Below, in pieces: positions 14,677 through 23,502 of a DNA stretch of 28,142 nucleotides (position 1 is the stretch's first letter; every line of letters begins with the position of its first letter). The translations under genes and the position numbers were made by a program. The DNA comes from Candidatus Avelusimicrobium faecicola (lineage in GTDB: Bacteria > Elusimicrobiota > Elusimicrobia > Elusimicrobiales > Elusimicrobiaceae). The notes under the pieces are model-generated. The model saw nothing but the letters and a program-made list of their open reading frames with translations, was not told the DNA's origin and did no database searches. The stretch lies in the NCBI GenBank assembly GCA_900540405.1, contig UQFW01000011.1:1-28142 (forward strand). The letters are read 5' to 3'.

Positions 14677-16074
14677 TTAACGGATTCCCGTTAATTCTTC
14701 CACTTTTTGTAAACCAAGCACGGCGTCCGTATTGCCCGGGTCTAACTGTTTGGCCTGAATCCACGCTTCGCGGGCGCGTTCGTAATCATCTTGGTTGAAA
14801 GCATCCAGTCCTTCAATGTATTTCTGGCGGGAGGCCGCGCTGGCTTCTTCGCTCACCCGGTTGGTGGTGGGGGTCAACGTCGGCAAGGTTTCGTTGGAAT
14901 CCACTACGGTTTCGGGCACTTCTGCTTTAGGTTCCGCTTTCGTTTCCGCCTTTGTTTCCGTCTTTTTCACTTCCGCCGGCTTAGTGACGGACGTGGTTTC
15001 TATAACTTCTTCCACAATGTTTCCGTCTTTATCTTTGGTGCGTTTGACCTGGCGGGTCGTGTTTTTATTGCTGGCGGCACGCAAAGATACTTCCTTGGCG
15101 TTGCGGGCCTTTTTAATCCAGGAATCCATTTCCGAGGTGCTGTCCCCCCATTTTTTGGCTTTAGTCCAATAGGCAATGGCGGAGTCATATTTGCCGGCCC
15201 CATAGGCTTTACTGCCGGCATCGGAATACCCGTTATAAATTTCTTGTTTCAGTTGCATCATATATTTTTGGACACGCTGGTCCCCGGGTTGGATTTTCAA
15301 AATCCGCTCAAAAACGGAGTAGGCTTCTACATATTGGCCGCGGTTGTAATAGGCCATCGCCTGCTGCATGGCATCCTGCACTTGCTGTTTGCGTACCACG
15401 TTTTCCGTTTCCGAAATTTTAGTCACCAAACTGTCGTCATCTTTGCGAATCATCAGCGCATTGTACCAGTTATCCAACGCCGTTTGATATTGGCCGTTAT
15501 CGTACGCATTATCCCCGCGGCGCACATATTCGGCGGCGATATCCGCATTGATTTTGCGCTTCCAGGATTGGGCGCGGGAATTGCCGGGCTGAATGGTTAA
15601 AATTTCGTCCAGTTTTTGGTTGGCTTCCACCAGGCGCCCGCTGTCGTACAAGCGCAACGCTTCCTGGAATTTAGCTTCAATTACCTGGCTTTCGGACACG
15701 GTGCCGTAAGTGCCCATGTGGCTGGCCTGGCGGGCCAAGGTTTGGGCCTGCGTAAAGTTCGGGTCAATGCTCAAAATGGTTTGGGCCATTTCCTGCGCGC
15801 GTTGGTAATCCCCGTATCTGTACAAGGTATAGGCGTTTTCATACACCATACGCAACGTATAGTTTTGAATACGTTGTTTTTCCAACTGGACGGTGGATAA
15901 ATACTGTTTGCGTTCTTCCACGTCGTTGAGCGTCCCTAGCGAAATTTTGCTCAAATCCAACAACATTCCCGCTTCTTTGCCGTGCTGGCGGACGGGCACT
16001 TCCCGCTTCACGGGGGCCGCTACGGCGGTAGCGGCGGTTATGGCAGATAAAGCAAATATAAAATATTTTTTCAT
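14677..16074 (-). CDS. Periplasmic TPR protein, TadD-like role possible
   Basis: I start at the ATG at 16074 (MKKYFIF), with AGAGGA seven bases upstream; the TTG six bases earlier is less likely. A signal peptide (about 1-20, ending AVAAP) lacks a lipobox Cys. At least five TPR-like helical repeats span about 50-310 (YENAYTLYRYGDYQRAQEMA; AYYNRGQYVEAYSVFERILK). A Lys/Glu/Thr-rich linker follows (KTETKAETKAEPKAE), then one last TPR at about 415-460. Tad loci often encode TadD, a TPR lipoprotein thought to help the secretin. This protein sits right after TadC and could take that role, though it is larger and not a lipoprotein. Confidence 0.8.
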   Translation of the reverse strand: MKKYFIFALSAITAATAVAAPVKREVPVRQHGKEAGMLLDLSKISLGTLNDVEERKQYLSTVQLEKQRIQNYTLRMVYENAYTLYRYGDYQRAQEMAQTILSIDPNFTQAQTLARQASHMGTYGTVSESQVIEAKFQEALRLYDSGRLVEANQKLDEILTIQPGNSRAQSWKRKINADIAAEYVRRGDNAYDNGQYQTALDNWYNALMIRKDDDSLVTKISETENVVRKQQVQDAMQQAMAYYNRGQYVEAYSVFERILKIQPGDQRVQKYMMQLKQEIYNGYSDAGSKAYGAGKYDSAIAYWTKAKKWGDSTSEMDSWIKKARNAKEVSLRAASNKNTTRQVKRTKDKDGNIVEEVIETTSVTKPAEVKKTETKAETKAEPKAEVPETVVDSNETLPTLTPTTNRVSEEASAASRQKYIEGLDAFNQDDYERAREAWIQAKQLDPGNTDAVLGLQKVEELTGIR

Positions 16075-16086
16075 AAGCAAATCCTC

Positions 16087-16980
16087 TTAAAAGCTCAACC
16101 CTCCGGCCAATAAACCTTTAATCATGGGGGAGAGAATTAAAATAAAAATCGTCGGGAAGATAAAAATAAACAACGGAAACAACATTTTGGTAGATGCCTG
16201 CGCGGCCAGTTTTTCGGCCATGCTTAAACGGCGGGAGCGCAAGTCCGTAGAGAAGTTGCGCAACAAATCCACCAAACTGGTACCCAATTCGTCCGATTGT
16301 TTAATCAACCCCACCAGGGAGCGGATTTCCTGTACCCCGGTACGGGCGGAAAGGCGGTCCAACGCTTCCCGGCGGGAATACCCCAAACGGATTTCGTTAA
16401 TGGTTTTTTCCAATTCTTCTTCCAAAATGGTTTTTTCTTTAGCTACTTTAATAATACGTTCAAAAGCGGTTAAATAATCCAAGCCGGATTCAATAATCAG
16501 GGCCGCCAAATCTACCGTGGTGGAAAAGTTGCCCAAAATTTCCGCTTGGCGGCGCTGGATTTTGCTTTTCAGGTGGACATCCGGCAACATAAACCCCACC
16601 GGCACAAAAATAATAGCCATTACCAAACTTTGGAAAATAACCAGCATGGCCGCCGGCAACCCAATGGCCAACCCTACTTTTAAGTACAAAATATCCACCG
16701 GCTGGGGCGTATCCGGGCTGCCTAACTGCAAGTGGATTTCTTCCAGGGGGCGTTCCAAATGAAACGTATGCAAGCAGAACAGCGCCACCCGGTCAAATAA
16801 TTTATCCGGGTTCAAGCGCGAAAAACTGGACGTGGACTTAAATTTCCGTACGGAAACGTCCACCAGGTCCGCTTTTTCTTCGCCCCGGGTAAACAAATTC
16901 ATAATGGCCATAAAGACGGAAATTGACCCTATGGAAACCAAAATGCCCAATATTAACCGCACACCCGTAGACACTTCCAT
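16087..16980 (-). CDS. tadC: TadC, inner-membrane platform protein
   Basis: This 297-residue protein fits TadC length. It has an N-terminal membrane segment (about 8-29), a central hydrophobic pair (about 107-132) and a T2SSF-type domain (about 150-270: LIIESGLDYLTAFERI; LIKQSDELGTSLVDLL). A final hydrophobic helix contains FPLFIFIFPTIFILIL. Its ATG shares a base with the TadB stop (TAATG), and GAGG in the end of tadB serves as its ribosome-binding site, so translation is coupled. TadB and TadC are thought to form the platform that passes ATPase motion to the pilins. Confidence 0.93.
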   Translation of the reverse strand: MEVSTGVRLILGILVSIGSISVFMAIMNLFTRGEEKADLVDVSVRKFKSTSSFSRLNPDKLFDRVALFCLHTFHLERPLEEIHLQLGSPDTPQPVDILYLKVGLAIGLPAAMLVIFQSLVMAIIFVPVGFMLPDVHLKSKIQRRQAEILGNFSTTVDLAALIIESGLDYLTAFERIIKVAKEKTILEEELEKTINEIRLGYSRREALDRLSARTGVQEIRSLVGLIKQSDELGTSLVDLLRNFSTDLRSRRLSMAEKLAAQASTKMLFPLFIFIFPTIFILILSPMIKGLLAGGLSF

Positions 16981-18674
16981 TATACTTTCACCTCGCCCAC
17001 TTTTTTAATAATCTTCATACCAATCATAATCCAGATAATACACCCGAACAACACCACCAACCCCACCGGGCTGCCGTAAAAGGCAATCATTTCGTCCGGG
17101 CGGAACAGAAACATCACACCCACCATTAAGAAAGGCATAATCCCTACCACAATAGACTGGATTTTCTGCTGGGCCGTCATAGCCTGCAATTTTTCTTCCA
17201 GTTTGCTTTCTTCGCGGATGTTTTCCACCAAGCGGGCAAAAATAACGGTTAAATTACCCCCCACCTGGCGTTGGATAACAATGGCTTTGATAATATACGT
17301 CAACATACGGCTATCCACCCGGTCGTTCAAGCCGTCCAGGGCTTTTTCAAAGGGCGTACCCAACTGATAGTTTTTAATGACCAGGCCGAACTCGTCCGCA
17401 ATCGGCGGGCGCATTTCGGTAGATACTTTTTCAAAGCCCTGCACAATATCCATACCCGAACGCAACGAGTTGGAAAGCAAAATCAGCGCGTCCATCAGCT
17501 GGGCGTTAATTTTATTCCCGCGGCTCTTTTTAAGCATATCCAACACGGCTTCCGGCATGCGGATACTCACAAACACCCCCATAGCCGTAAAGAGCAAAAA
17601 CACAAATACGCCGCTAAATCCGCCCGTGCTAACCCCCATAAACAGCCCGAACAGCGCAAACGCCCCGATGGTGCCGAATACAATATAGCGGATGTCCACC
17701 GTTAAAAACTGGCGGTTGAAATCTTCCGCCCACGCCACGCTTTTGGCACGGTATTCGTCCATCATCAGCATAACACTTTGGCGTTTAATTTCCAACAATA
17801 AATAGACGGCATAAAACACCAACCCCGCACCGATAAACAACATCAGGAAATAAAAACCGCGGTCGGCCGGAGTATCCTGCAAGCCTTTCGGGTCCGGCGG
17901 GAAAACCGGCACCGGCTTGGACATAAATTCCCCATACAGCTGGTTGGCTAACACCACCACGGCCTGCACGGACTGGCGGTATTTGTCCTCTTTTTGTTTT
18001 TCCGGGCTGGAAAAAGATTCAATCGTGCTGAAAAATTCGTTATTAATCAGCTCAAACGTGGCTAACATGGTGCGCGCGCGGCCGCCCATGCTGTCTTTCA
18101 TAATCAGCGGGCGGTTATTGCGCAACAAATCTTTATTTAAGCGGTCCAGCGTGGCCATCAAGTTAATGCGGTTGCCCACATACCCGCGGGAAAGTTTATC
18201 TAGCGACACCGGCTGGGACGGGTCCATAGACGTATTGGCTCTATCCAAATACAAATACACGTTGGAAAAAGCCTGCCGCCAGAGGTCCACCTCGCTGAAA
18301 GTCCCCTCTTTAGGCACATAAACCACTTTGTTTTTATCCATGCGGGCCAGTTCCGCTTCCCGGCGGACGGTGACGGTTTTTCCGGTAGCATCCTTGCCGG
18401 TTTCTTCATACCCTTCTAAAAACCATTTGGGCACCTGAACAGTCTTATTCCCGCTAGCCGGGGTGGGGCACACGTCCGGCAGGGTATACGTTTTTTTGCT
18501 GGCCGGCACGCGCACGTCAAACATTTCGGCCAAGACGCGCATTTTGAACATGGCACATTCTATGCGGCGTTTATCGTTGCGGTTTAACGCACGCGCCGCA
18601 GCCGTTTGCGGGAAGCACACGGCCGCCAATAAAAACGCGGCAACAGACAGCGCCAAAAGGTTTTTAATTTTCAT
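16980..18674 (-). CDS. tadB: TadB-like platform protein with exported N-terminal extension
   Basis: The C-terminal half (about 270-564) is TadB: membrane segments near 272-295 and 330-372, a T2SSF domain at about 390-500 (LLSNSLRSGMDIVQGFEKVS; AIVIQRQVGGNLTVIFARLV) and two final segments. The first 270 residues are unusual. They start with a signal-peptide-like stretch (about 1-28, ending TAAARA), then a soluble helical region with two cysteines (about 40 and 69) and a DVCPTPASG segment. TadB is normally about 300 residues, so this is nearly twice the length. The start has GGAG ten bases upstream and lies two bases after the ATPase gene. The extension is in frame with no sign of frameshift. 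Confidence 0.9.
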   Translation of the reverse strand: MKIKNLLALSVAAFLLAAVCFPQTAAARALNRNDKRRIECAMFKMRVLAEMFDVRVPASKKTYTLPDVCPTPASGNKTVQVPKWFLEGYEETGKDATGKTVTVRREAELARMDKNKVVYVPKEGTFSEVDLWRQAFSNVYLYLDRANTSMDPSQPVSLDKLSRGYVGNRINLMATLDRLNKDLLRNNRPLIMKDSMGGRARTMLATFELINNEFFSTIESFSSPEKQKEDKYRQSVQAVVVLANQLYGEFMSKPVPVFPPDPKGLQDTPADRGFYFLMLFIGAGLVFYAVYLLLEIKRQSVMLMMDEYRAKSVAWAEDFNRQFLTVDIRYIVFGTIGAFALFGLFMGVSTGGFSGVFVFLLFTAMGVFVSIRMPEAVLDMLKKSRGNKINAQLMDALILLSNSLRSGMDIVQGFEKVSTEMRPPIADEFGLVIKNYQLGTPFEKALDGLNDRVDSRMLTYIIKAIVIQRQVGGNLTVIFARLVENIREESKLEEKLQAMTAQQKIQSIVVGIMPFLMVGVMFLFRPDEMIAFYGSPVGLVVLFGCIIWIMIGMKIIKKVGEVKV

Positions 18675-18676
18675 GA

Positions 18677-20992
18677 TTATTTAACTCCGGGCGGAGGAGG
18701 CGGCACCACGGGGCCTCCTGCGGCCGCTTGTGCGGCAGACAAAATAGGTTTGCCGGCTTCATCAAAAGACACGGCATTCTTGGTAAATGTTTCTTCCGGC
18801 AGCGGCACCCCTTTGGCCTTAAAATCCGTAAAGAAAGAAGGCAAATGCCCCGTAGGTGCAAAAAAGCCCTGCACTTTACCGTTATCGTCCACCCCCGTCT
18901 GCACATAGCGGAACAAGTCCACCGATTGGATGGCGCCGTCTTTTTGGCCGGTCATTTCGGTAATATACGTCACCTTTCTGGAGCCGTCCGAAAAACGGGA
19001 AAGCTGGACAATCATATTTACCGCGGAAGAAATCATTTCGCGGATAGCAAAAATGGGCAAATCGGCCCCGGTTTGCATACACATCGCTTCCAAACGGGAT
19101 AAACCGTCGCGCGGGGTATTGGCGTGAATGGTGGTCAAAGACCCTTCGTGACCCGTGTTCATGGCCTGCAACATGTCCAACGCTTCGCCGCCGCGGCACT
19201 CCCCTACTACAATGCGGTCCGGGCGCATACGCAAACAGTTTTTTACCAAATCTTGAATGGTAATAGCCCCTTTGCCTTCCACGTTCGGCGGGCGGCTTTC
19301 CAAAGACACCCAGTGCGGCTGCTGCAAACGGAGTTCGGCCGTATCTTCCACCGTAATAATACGTTCGTTATGGGAAATATAGCCGGAAAGCGCGTTTAAG
19401 AACGTCGTTTTACCGGTACCCGTACCGCCGCAAACAATAATGTTTTTGCGGATACGGACACACTTTTCCAAAAAATCCATACATTCGCGGCTAATCGTTC
19501 CAAAGCGGAAGTAATCTTCCGGCCCGAACGGCTTTTGGGAGAAGCGGCGGATAGTCAGCGTCGGCCCGGATACGGCCAACGGCGCAATAATGGCGTTTAC
19601 ACGGGAGCCGTCTTTTAAGCGCGCGTCCACCAGCGGGACGGATTCGTCAATACGGCGCCCGAGCGGGGATACGATACGCTTAATCACCTGCACGACCTGC
19701 TCGTTATTGCGGAATTTGTATTTGGTCAGCGTTAGTTTACCTTTTTGTTCAATAAAAATCTTATCAAACGCGTTGACCATAATTTCGGTCACGCTGGCAT
19801 CCCGCATTAAGTTTTCCAGCGGCCCCAAACCTAAAATTTCGTCCAGCAGTTCCGAGCTGAAGCGGGTGCGCTGTTCGCGCGAAAACTGCAAGTTGGGTTG
19901 CTTTTGCAAAATATCGTCCACAATGGCGGCCACGCGCTTGCGGGTTTGCTCGCTGGCGGAGCTTTCGTCGCTGATGACAATGCGCTCAATTTCCAACGTG
20001 CGCACCACGTCTTTATGCACTTTCTGTTTTAAGTCGTCCCAAAAAGATAATTTGGTTTTGTTGGCTTCGCCGCCGTTGTCGGCCCCTTCCGGTGCAAAGT
20101 GGGACTCTGCCCCCTGGGTTTCCCCGCCGTTAAACAATACCGGGCTCCAAATTTCTTTGGCGGCTTGGGTAAATTCTTCGTCGGAAACTTCGGCCGTCCA
20201 ATCCTTGGGTGCGGGGTGCAAATCCCGGATTTGGGCCAAAATTAAGCGCAAGCCTTTAATCCATTCACTCTGCGGATTGACGATAATTTCCACTTCGCGC
20301 CGGTTGGAAGAAGCCATAATGCCTTCATCCCACGGCAAAAACACATCAATATTGCGCCCGAGCAAAGACTGGTACACCCGTTCCATTTCTTCATAAGGAA
20401 TGGAGCCGGGGGTATCGTAAGCGTTGCAAATAACGCTGATGCGGTCCAGTGCGTAGCGTTGTTCTTTATAATCGTTAAACAACTGCACGGTGGAATTTAA
20501 GTGCGAACGGGTGGCATTGGTGACCCAAAAAACTTTGTCCGAAATATCAAACGCAAACGCCTGCATGGGGAAACTGGAGTCCACATCCAGGAAAATATCA
20601 AAGGTTTGCGATAAGCGCGACAAAATGGGAATTAAAATTTTGGGGCTCATGGTGGCCACTTGCACGCGGGTATTGCCCAGCGGCAGTACGCCCACCCCCC
20701 ATTGGGACATGGAAATTTTCCCGCGCAACAGCCCCCCCACCACGGCAATATTGGTATTGCCCAGGGTTTTTAGAATATCGGCTACGCTGACGGGTTTTTT
20801 GATGTTCAAATAAAAGCTGTGTTCCTGGCGGGCCAACGGGTCCAACGGCACAATCAGCACAGGCCGCTTTTGGATACCGGCCCAACCCAATGCCAAGTTT
20901 AAGACTAACGTGGTTTTACCGGCACCCTCTTTGGGCCCGGTAAAAGTGATAATCTTGGGTTCTGTTTTGAAAGTATTTTCCATGTCGGCCAT
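18677..20992 (-). CDS. cpaF: TadZ/CpaE-TadA/CpaF fusion ATPase
   Basis: This 771-residue protein joins two usually separate Tad proteins. Residues 1-260 are a MinD/ParA-like domain with a deviant Walker A ([10 protein letters not shown], 19-28, signature Lys21) and DIFLDVDSS near 131-139, as in TadZ/CpaE. A helical linker follows at about 260-380. Residues 380-700 are the secretion ATPase TadA/CpaF: Walker [11 protein letters not shown] (521-530), Asp box [11 protein letters not shown] (545-555), Walker B region [14 protein letters not shown] (594-607) and His box [18 protein letters not shown] (613-630). The tail is Pro-rich ([10 protein letters not shown]). TadA powers pilus extension and retraction; TadZ localises the machine. 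The fusion fixes them at 1:1. No separate cpaE gene exists in the window. Confidence 0.95.
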   Translation of the reverse strand: MADMENTFKTEPKIITFTGPKEGAGKTTLVLNLALGWAGIQKRPVLIVPLDPLARQEHSFYLNIKKPVSVADILKTLGNTNIAVVGGLLRGKISMSQWGVGVLPLGNTRVQVATMSPKILIPILSRLSQTFDIFLDVDSSFPMQAFAFDISDKVFWVTNATRSHLNSTVQLFNDYKEQRYALDRISVICNAYDTPGSIPYEEMERVYQSLLGRNIDVFLPWDEGIMASSNRREVEIIVNPQSEWIKGLRLILAQIRDLHPAPKDWTAEVSDEEFTQAAKEIWSPVLFNGGETQGAESHFAPEGADNGGEANKTKLSFWDDLKQKVHKDVVRTLEIERIVISDESSASEQTRKRVAAIVDDILQKQPNLQFSREQRTRFSSELLDEILGLGPLENLMRDASVTEIMVNAFDKIFIEQKGKLTLTKYKFRNNEQVVQVIKRIVSPLGRRIDESVPLVDARLKDGSRVNAIIAPLAVSGPTLTIRRFSQKPFGPEDYFRFGTISRECMDFLEKCVRIRKNIIVCGGTGTGKTTFLNALSGYISHNERIITVEDTAELRLQQPHWVSLESRPPNVEGKGAITIQDLVKNCLRMRPDRIVVGECRGGEALDMLQAMNTGHEGSLTTIHANTPRDGLSRLEAMCMQTGADLPIFAIREMISSAVNMIVQLSRFSDGSRKVTYITEMTGQKDGAIQSVDLFRYVQTGVDDNGKVQGFFAPTGHLPSFFTDFKAKGVPLPEETFTKNAVSFDEAGKPILSAAQAAAGGPVVPPPPPGVK

Positions 20993-20999
20993 AATTAAA

Positions 21000-21746
21000 T
21001 TATTCCACTACCTCTACCGTCACAAATAAGAACAAGGAGCGCTGGTCTTCCGTCACGTCTTTGCTCTTAAAAAACAGGCCGATTAACGGCAATTTGCCCA
21101 AAAACGGCACGCGGTCTTCCGATACGTTGCGGCTGCTGCTTTTTAAGCCGCCGATAACCAACGTTTCCCCGCTGTTTAACTCCACATGGGTTTGCACCAA
21201 GCGTTCCAAAATGGAGTAAGAAGTAGAAGTACCAATCATAATGGCACGGGAATAATCCGGCTGGGATACTTTTAATTCCAACTGTAAATCAATAATGTTG
21301 CCGCGTTCCGGGATGATGGTGGGCGTCACGTTCAACAATACGCCGTACGTTTCCATTTGGGTACCCACGGCCCCCTGGCTGTTGACCACCGGGTACGGAA
21401 TACGCCCGCCCACGGAGATATTGGCCTGGTTGCCGGAACTGGTGACGATTTTGGGGTTAGACAAAATCTGCGCGCGGCCTTCCGTTTCCATCAGTCTTAA
21501 ACGGGTGGCTACGGCCGTTTTGCGTTCAAAATCCCCCAAGGAAAAAATCCCCGGGATGGCGGCTTCTTCAAAGTCAAAGATTTGGTTCCACGCAAACCCT
21601 TTTACGGAACTCATAGAGCCGCCGATTTCCACCACGTCGGCACTGACGGACACCAAGCGCGTTTTTTTAGCGTGCGCGCACGGGGCCACTAAAGCCAAAA
21701 GCAAAACTACTGCGGATAATTTTTTAATAAACGTTGTATTTGTCAT
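21000..21746 (-). CDS. cpaC: Minimal CpaC/RcpA-type secretin
   Basis: A signal peptide (about 1-26, ending AHA) is followed almost at once by the secretin domain. It carries SVSADVVEIGG, ISVGGRIPYPV, a V-x-P-x-I stretch (NVTPTIIPERGNIIDLQLEL), LNSGETLVIGGL and the C-terminal VPFLGKLPLIGLFF. The precursor has only 248 residues, whereas CpaC/RcpA proteins are usually 400-500 with N-terminal domains reaching into the periplasm. Those N-domains are absent, and no neighbour carries them as a visible secretin-N or BON domain. The gene is intact with AGGA before the ATG. It should still form the outer-membrane pore; contact with the inner-membrane platform must be made differently. Confidence 0.92.
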   Translation of the reverse strand: MTNTTFIKKLSAVVLLLALVAPCAHAKKTRLVSVSADVVEIGGSMSSVKGFAWNQIFDFEEAAIPGIFSLGDFERKTAVATRLRLMETEGRAQILSNPKIVTSSGNQANISVGGRIPYPVVNSQGAVGTQMETYGVLLNVTPTIIPERGNIIDLQLELKVSQPDYSRAIMIGTSTSYSILERLVQTHVELNSGETLVIGGLKSSSRNVSEDRVPFLGKLPLIGLFFKSKDVTEDQRSLFLFVTVEVVE

Positions 21747-21758
21747 GCTGGTTCCTGT

Positions 21759-22511
21759 TTATTGAAATAATTTTTCAAACGTTGCAATTTCCATCAGGTA
21801 GTTGGTACCGTCGCCATGAGAGCGCAAGATGACGGAAACGTCCCCTTCGGATTGCGCCAACGCCAAATACTGCGCATCGCGCGGAGAAAGTGCCAAAGAC
21901 AAGGTGGAGCTATCCGTATAAGCGGCGGCTTCGTCTTCTTTACTGCGCATACCAGCCGCGCTTTTAGCATCCAAACCTTGGCCCAAGTTGGCCCCTACGC
22001 CCAATACCTTAATGTTCTGCAAAAGGGTGACGGTCACTTTTTGGCGCGCGCCGTTTTTCATTACGGCTTCAAACGTCAAAAGAATATCCACGTTATCATC
22101 CGGCTTAATCATACCGGCCACGGTGGAATCCACCTTAATAATAAAACCTCTCATCTGCACCGGGATTTTGCTGGAAAGCCCCGCTTCCGGCGATAAAGAA
22201 GTAATAGAATACTTGGAAATTTGGTTGCCTTTGGGAATTTGGATACGCGCCACCGCGTTTTCCACAGCCTTAAAATCGGCATCCGTGGTGTAGGTCAGCG
22301 CATCTTTTTGCACATAGGCGGAAGGTATCGGCACCCATTTGATAGCATCGCGCTTAATCACTTCGCGCTCTTTAATATCCCGGATAGGGACCAAGACGCG
22401 TTTAATGGTTTTGGACGCGTTGAGCTTGCTGGATTGGCTGTTTACAATCATGGCATAAACTACCGCCGCGCCAATGGCAAGGATTAACGGCAACAAAATT
22501 CCTTTTTTCAT
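21759..22511 (-). CDS. cpaB: CpaB/RcpC pilus assembly protein
   Basis: The protein has 250 residues, a normal size. It has a signal-anchor helix at about 2-24 and a SAF domain at about 38-105 (VLVPIRDIKEREVIKRDAIK, IPKGNQISKYSI). The CpaB-characteristic part follows (RGFIIKVDSTVAGMIKPDDN then VDILLTF). CpaB/RcpC is a periplasmic protein needed for stable secretin function. AAGGAG lies five bases before the ATG. The 49-base gap upstream holds a TATAAT without a good -35, so an internal promoter is possible but unproven. Confidence 0.93.
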   Translation of the reverse strand: MKKGILLPLILAIGAAVVYAMIVNSQSSKLNASKTIKRVLVPIRDIKEREVIKRDAIKWVPIPSAYVQKDALTYTTDADFKAVENAVARIQIPKGNQISKYSITSLSPEAGLSSKIPVQMRGFIIKVDSTVAGMIKPDDNVDILLTFEAVMKNGARQKVTVTLLQNIKVLGVGANLGQGLDAKSAAGMRSKEDEAAAYTDSSTLSLALSPRDAQYLALAQSEGDVSVILRSHGDGTNYLMEIATFEKLFQ

Positions 22512-22560
22512 GAACTCTCCTTAAAAAATTTCCTTGTATATTATAATTAAATCAAATCTG

Positions 22561-23049
22561 TTATTGTTTGTCTGCACTTAAATACATTTTTTCAACAGGC
22601 ATCCTGGCTACGGCCTCTATATTGCGTATCCCCTGTTTGCGGGGTTTACTGGCCAACATAAAACTGGTGCCCGGAAAAATCAGTTTTATGGGGTACGTCA
22701 CCGTCACCACAATATCCTGGTGTTGGTGGGGCGAAAACCGCGGGTCCCGCCCGGTGGTTTCCATTTTTACCCTTACTTTTATGCGTTCCCCCGCCGCGCC
22801 GAATACTTTGCGCTTGGCCCGGGTAATGCTTTGCTGAACCGTAAGGCTGTTGGGCCGGCCGCTGGGTTCCTTTACAGCCACCATAGCCCCGATACGAGCA
22901 AATTCATAGGAAGCATGGTTTGCAATCAGCGTGTGATAAGCGATATTGCCGTATTCCAGGATGAAAAAAATCATCAACATAAATACGGGCAAAATCAACA
23001 TTAATTCCACGGTCACTTGACCGCCACGCTCCCTATGAAAAAGCCTCAT
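22561..23049 (-). CDS. tadE: TadE-like minor pseudopilin
   Basis: The protein has 162 residues. The N-terminus has RERGG then QVTVELMLILPVF and a long hydrophobic helix (about 10-35), matching the TadE prepilin pattern with Glu at +5. EYGN and YEFARIGAM continue the amphipathic helix. A soluble C-terminal region of about 100 residues contains no cysteine. AGGA lies six bases before the ATG. Co-location with two Flp-type genes and cpaB supports a role as a minor pseudopilin. Confidence 0.9.
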   Translation of the reverse strand: MRLFHRERGGQVTVELMLILPVFMLMIFFILEYGNIAYHTLIANHASYEFARIGAMVAVKEPSGRPNSLTVQQSITRAKRKVFGAAGERIKVRVKMETTGRDPRFSPHQHQDIVVTVTYPIKLIFPGTSFMLASKPRKQGIRNIEAVARMPVEKMYLSADKQ

Positions 23050-23064
23050 TTTTTATCCTAAAAA

Positions 23065-23289
23065 CTACTCAATGCTGTTGACGCCGCCCAAGATTTTCTG
23101 TTTGATGCTGTCAAATACTTCCGGCATCATTTTTTTAACCAAGGTGCCCACCAACAACGCAATACCCACTACAACGCCCAACATCAAGATATACTCAATG
23201 GTGTTCTGCCCTTCTTTCTTTTTCATGCAAGAAATGGCGGCGTTTTTAATGGCTTCCAGCTTGTTTTCCAAGGCAATAATAAACTTCAT
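23065..23289 (-). CDS. flp: Flp-type prepilin, probable major subunit
   Basis: The product has 74 residues: a 27-residue leader, KKKEG then QNTIEYILMLGVVVGIALLV, and a short polar tail. Gly/Gln cleavage, Glu at +5 and Tyr at +6 are the Flp hallmarks. The processed subunit would be about 47 residues. GGAGG lies seven bases before the ATG, the best site in this stretch, which fits high expression. This makes it the likely main pilus subunit among the three small prepilins here. Confidence 0.92.
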   Translation of the reverse strand: MKFIIALENKLEAIKNAAISCMKKKEGQNTIEYILMLGVVVGIALLVGTLVKKMMPEVFDSIKQKILGGVNSIE

Positions 23290-23313
23290 TTGCGTTCCTC
23301 CTAATTTGTAAAA

Positions 23314-23499
23314 TCAATTTGCTTCGTATACTTCCAAAATCACTTTAGACCCCTGTTCAAACTGTTGGGGAATAATGTGGGAATAAAACGCATAAAAAGC
23401 CAAAAAAGCACTAAATAAGGCCGCCGCCGTAATGACGTATTCTATGGCAGTTTGCCCTTTTTTGTTTTTTACAAGCGTTGTTTTTTCCCCATGTTTCAT
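23314..23499 (-). CDS. Flp-type prepilin (second copy)
   Basis: This 61-residue product has KNKKG then QTAIEYVITAAALFSAFLAF, with cleavage-site Gly, Glu at +5 and Tyr at +6. The helix is unusually aromatic (FLAFYAFYSHI), unlike the neighbouring flp at 23065-23289. Its ATG follows the upstream stop by three bases with no clear ribosome-binding site, so it probably depends on translational coupling and is made at lower levels. It may be a minor subunit or an initiator of the pilus. Confidence 0.85.
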   Translation of the reverse strand: MKHGEKTTLVKNKKGQTAIEYVITAAALFSAFLAFYAFYSHIIPQQFEQGSKVILEVYEAN

Positions 23500-23502
23500 A
23501 CG

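Noticed and set aside
14791..15600. Plus-strand frame of 269 codons opposite the TPR gene
   Set aside because: The composition is typical of an antisense shadow (Phe/Gly/His-rich), while the minus strand encodes a clear signal peptide and TPR repeats.
22540..22545. TATAAT upstream of cpaB as an internal promoter
   Set aside because: The -10 box is perfect, but the bases 17 upstream do not resemble TTGACA. With continuous coupled genes on both sides it stays unproven.
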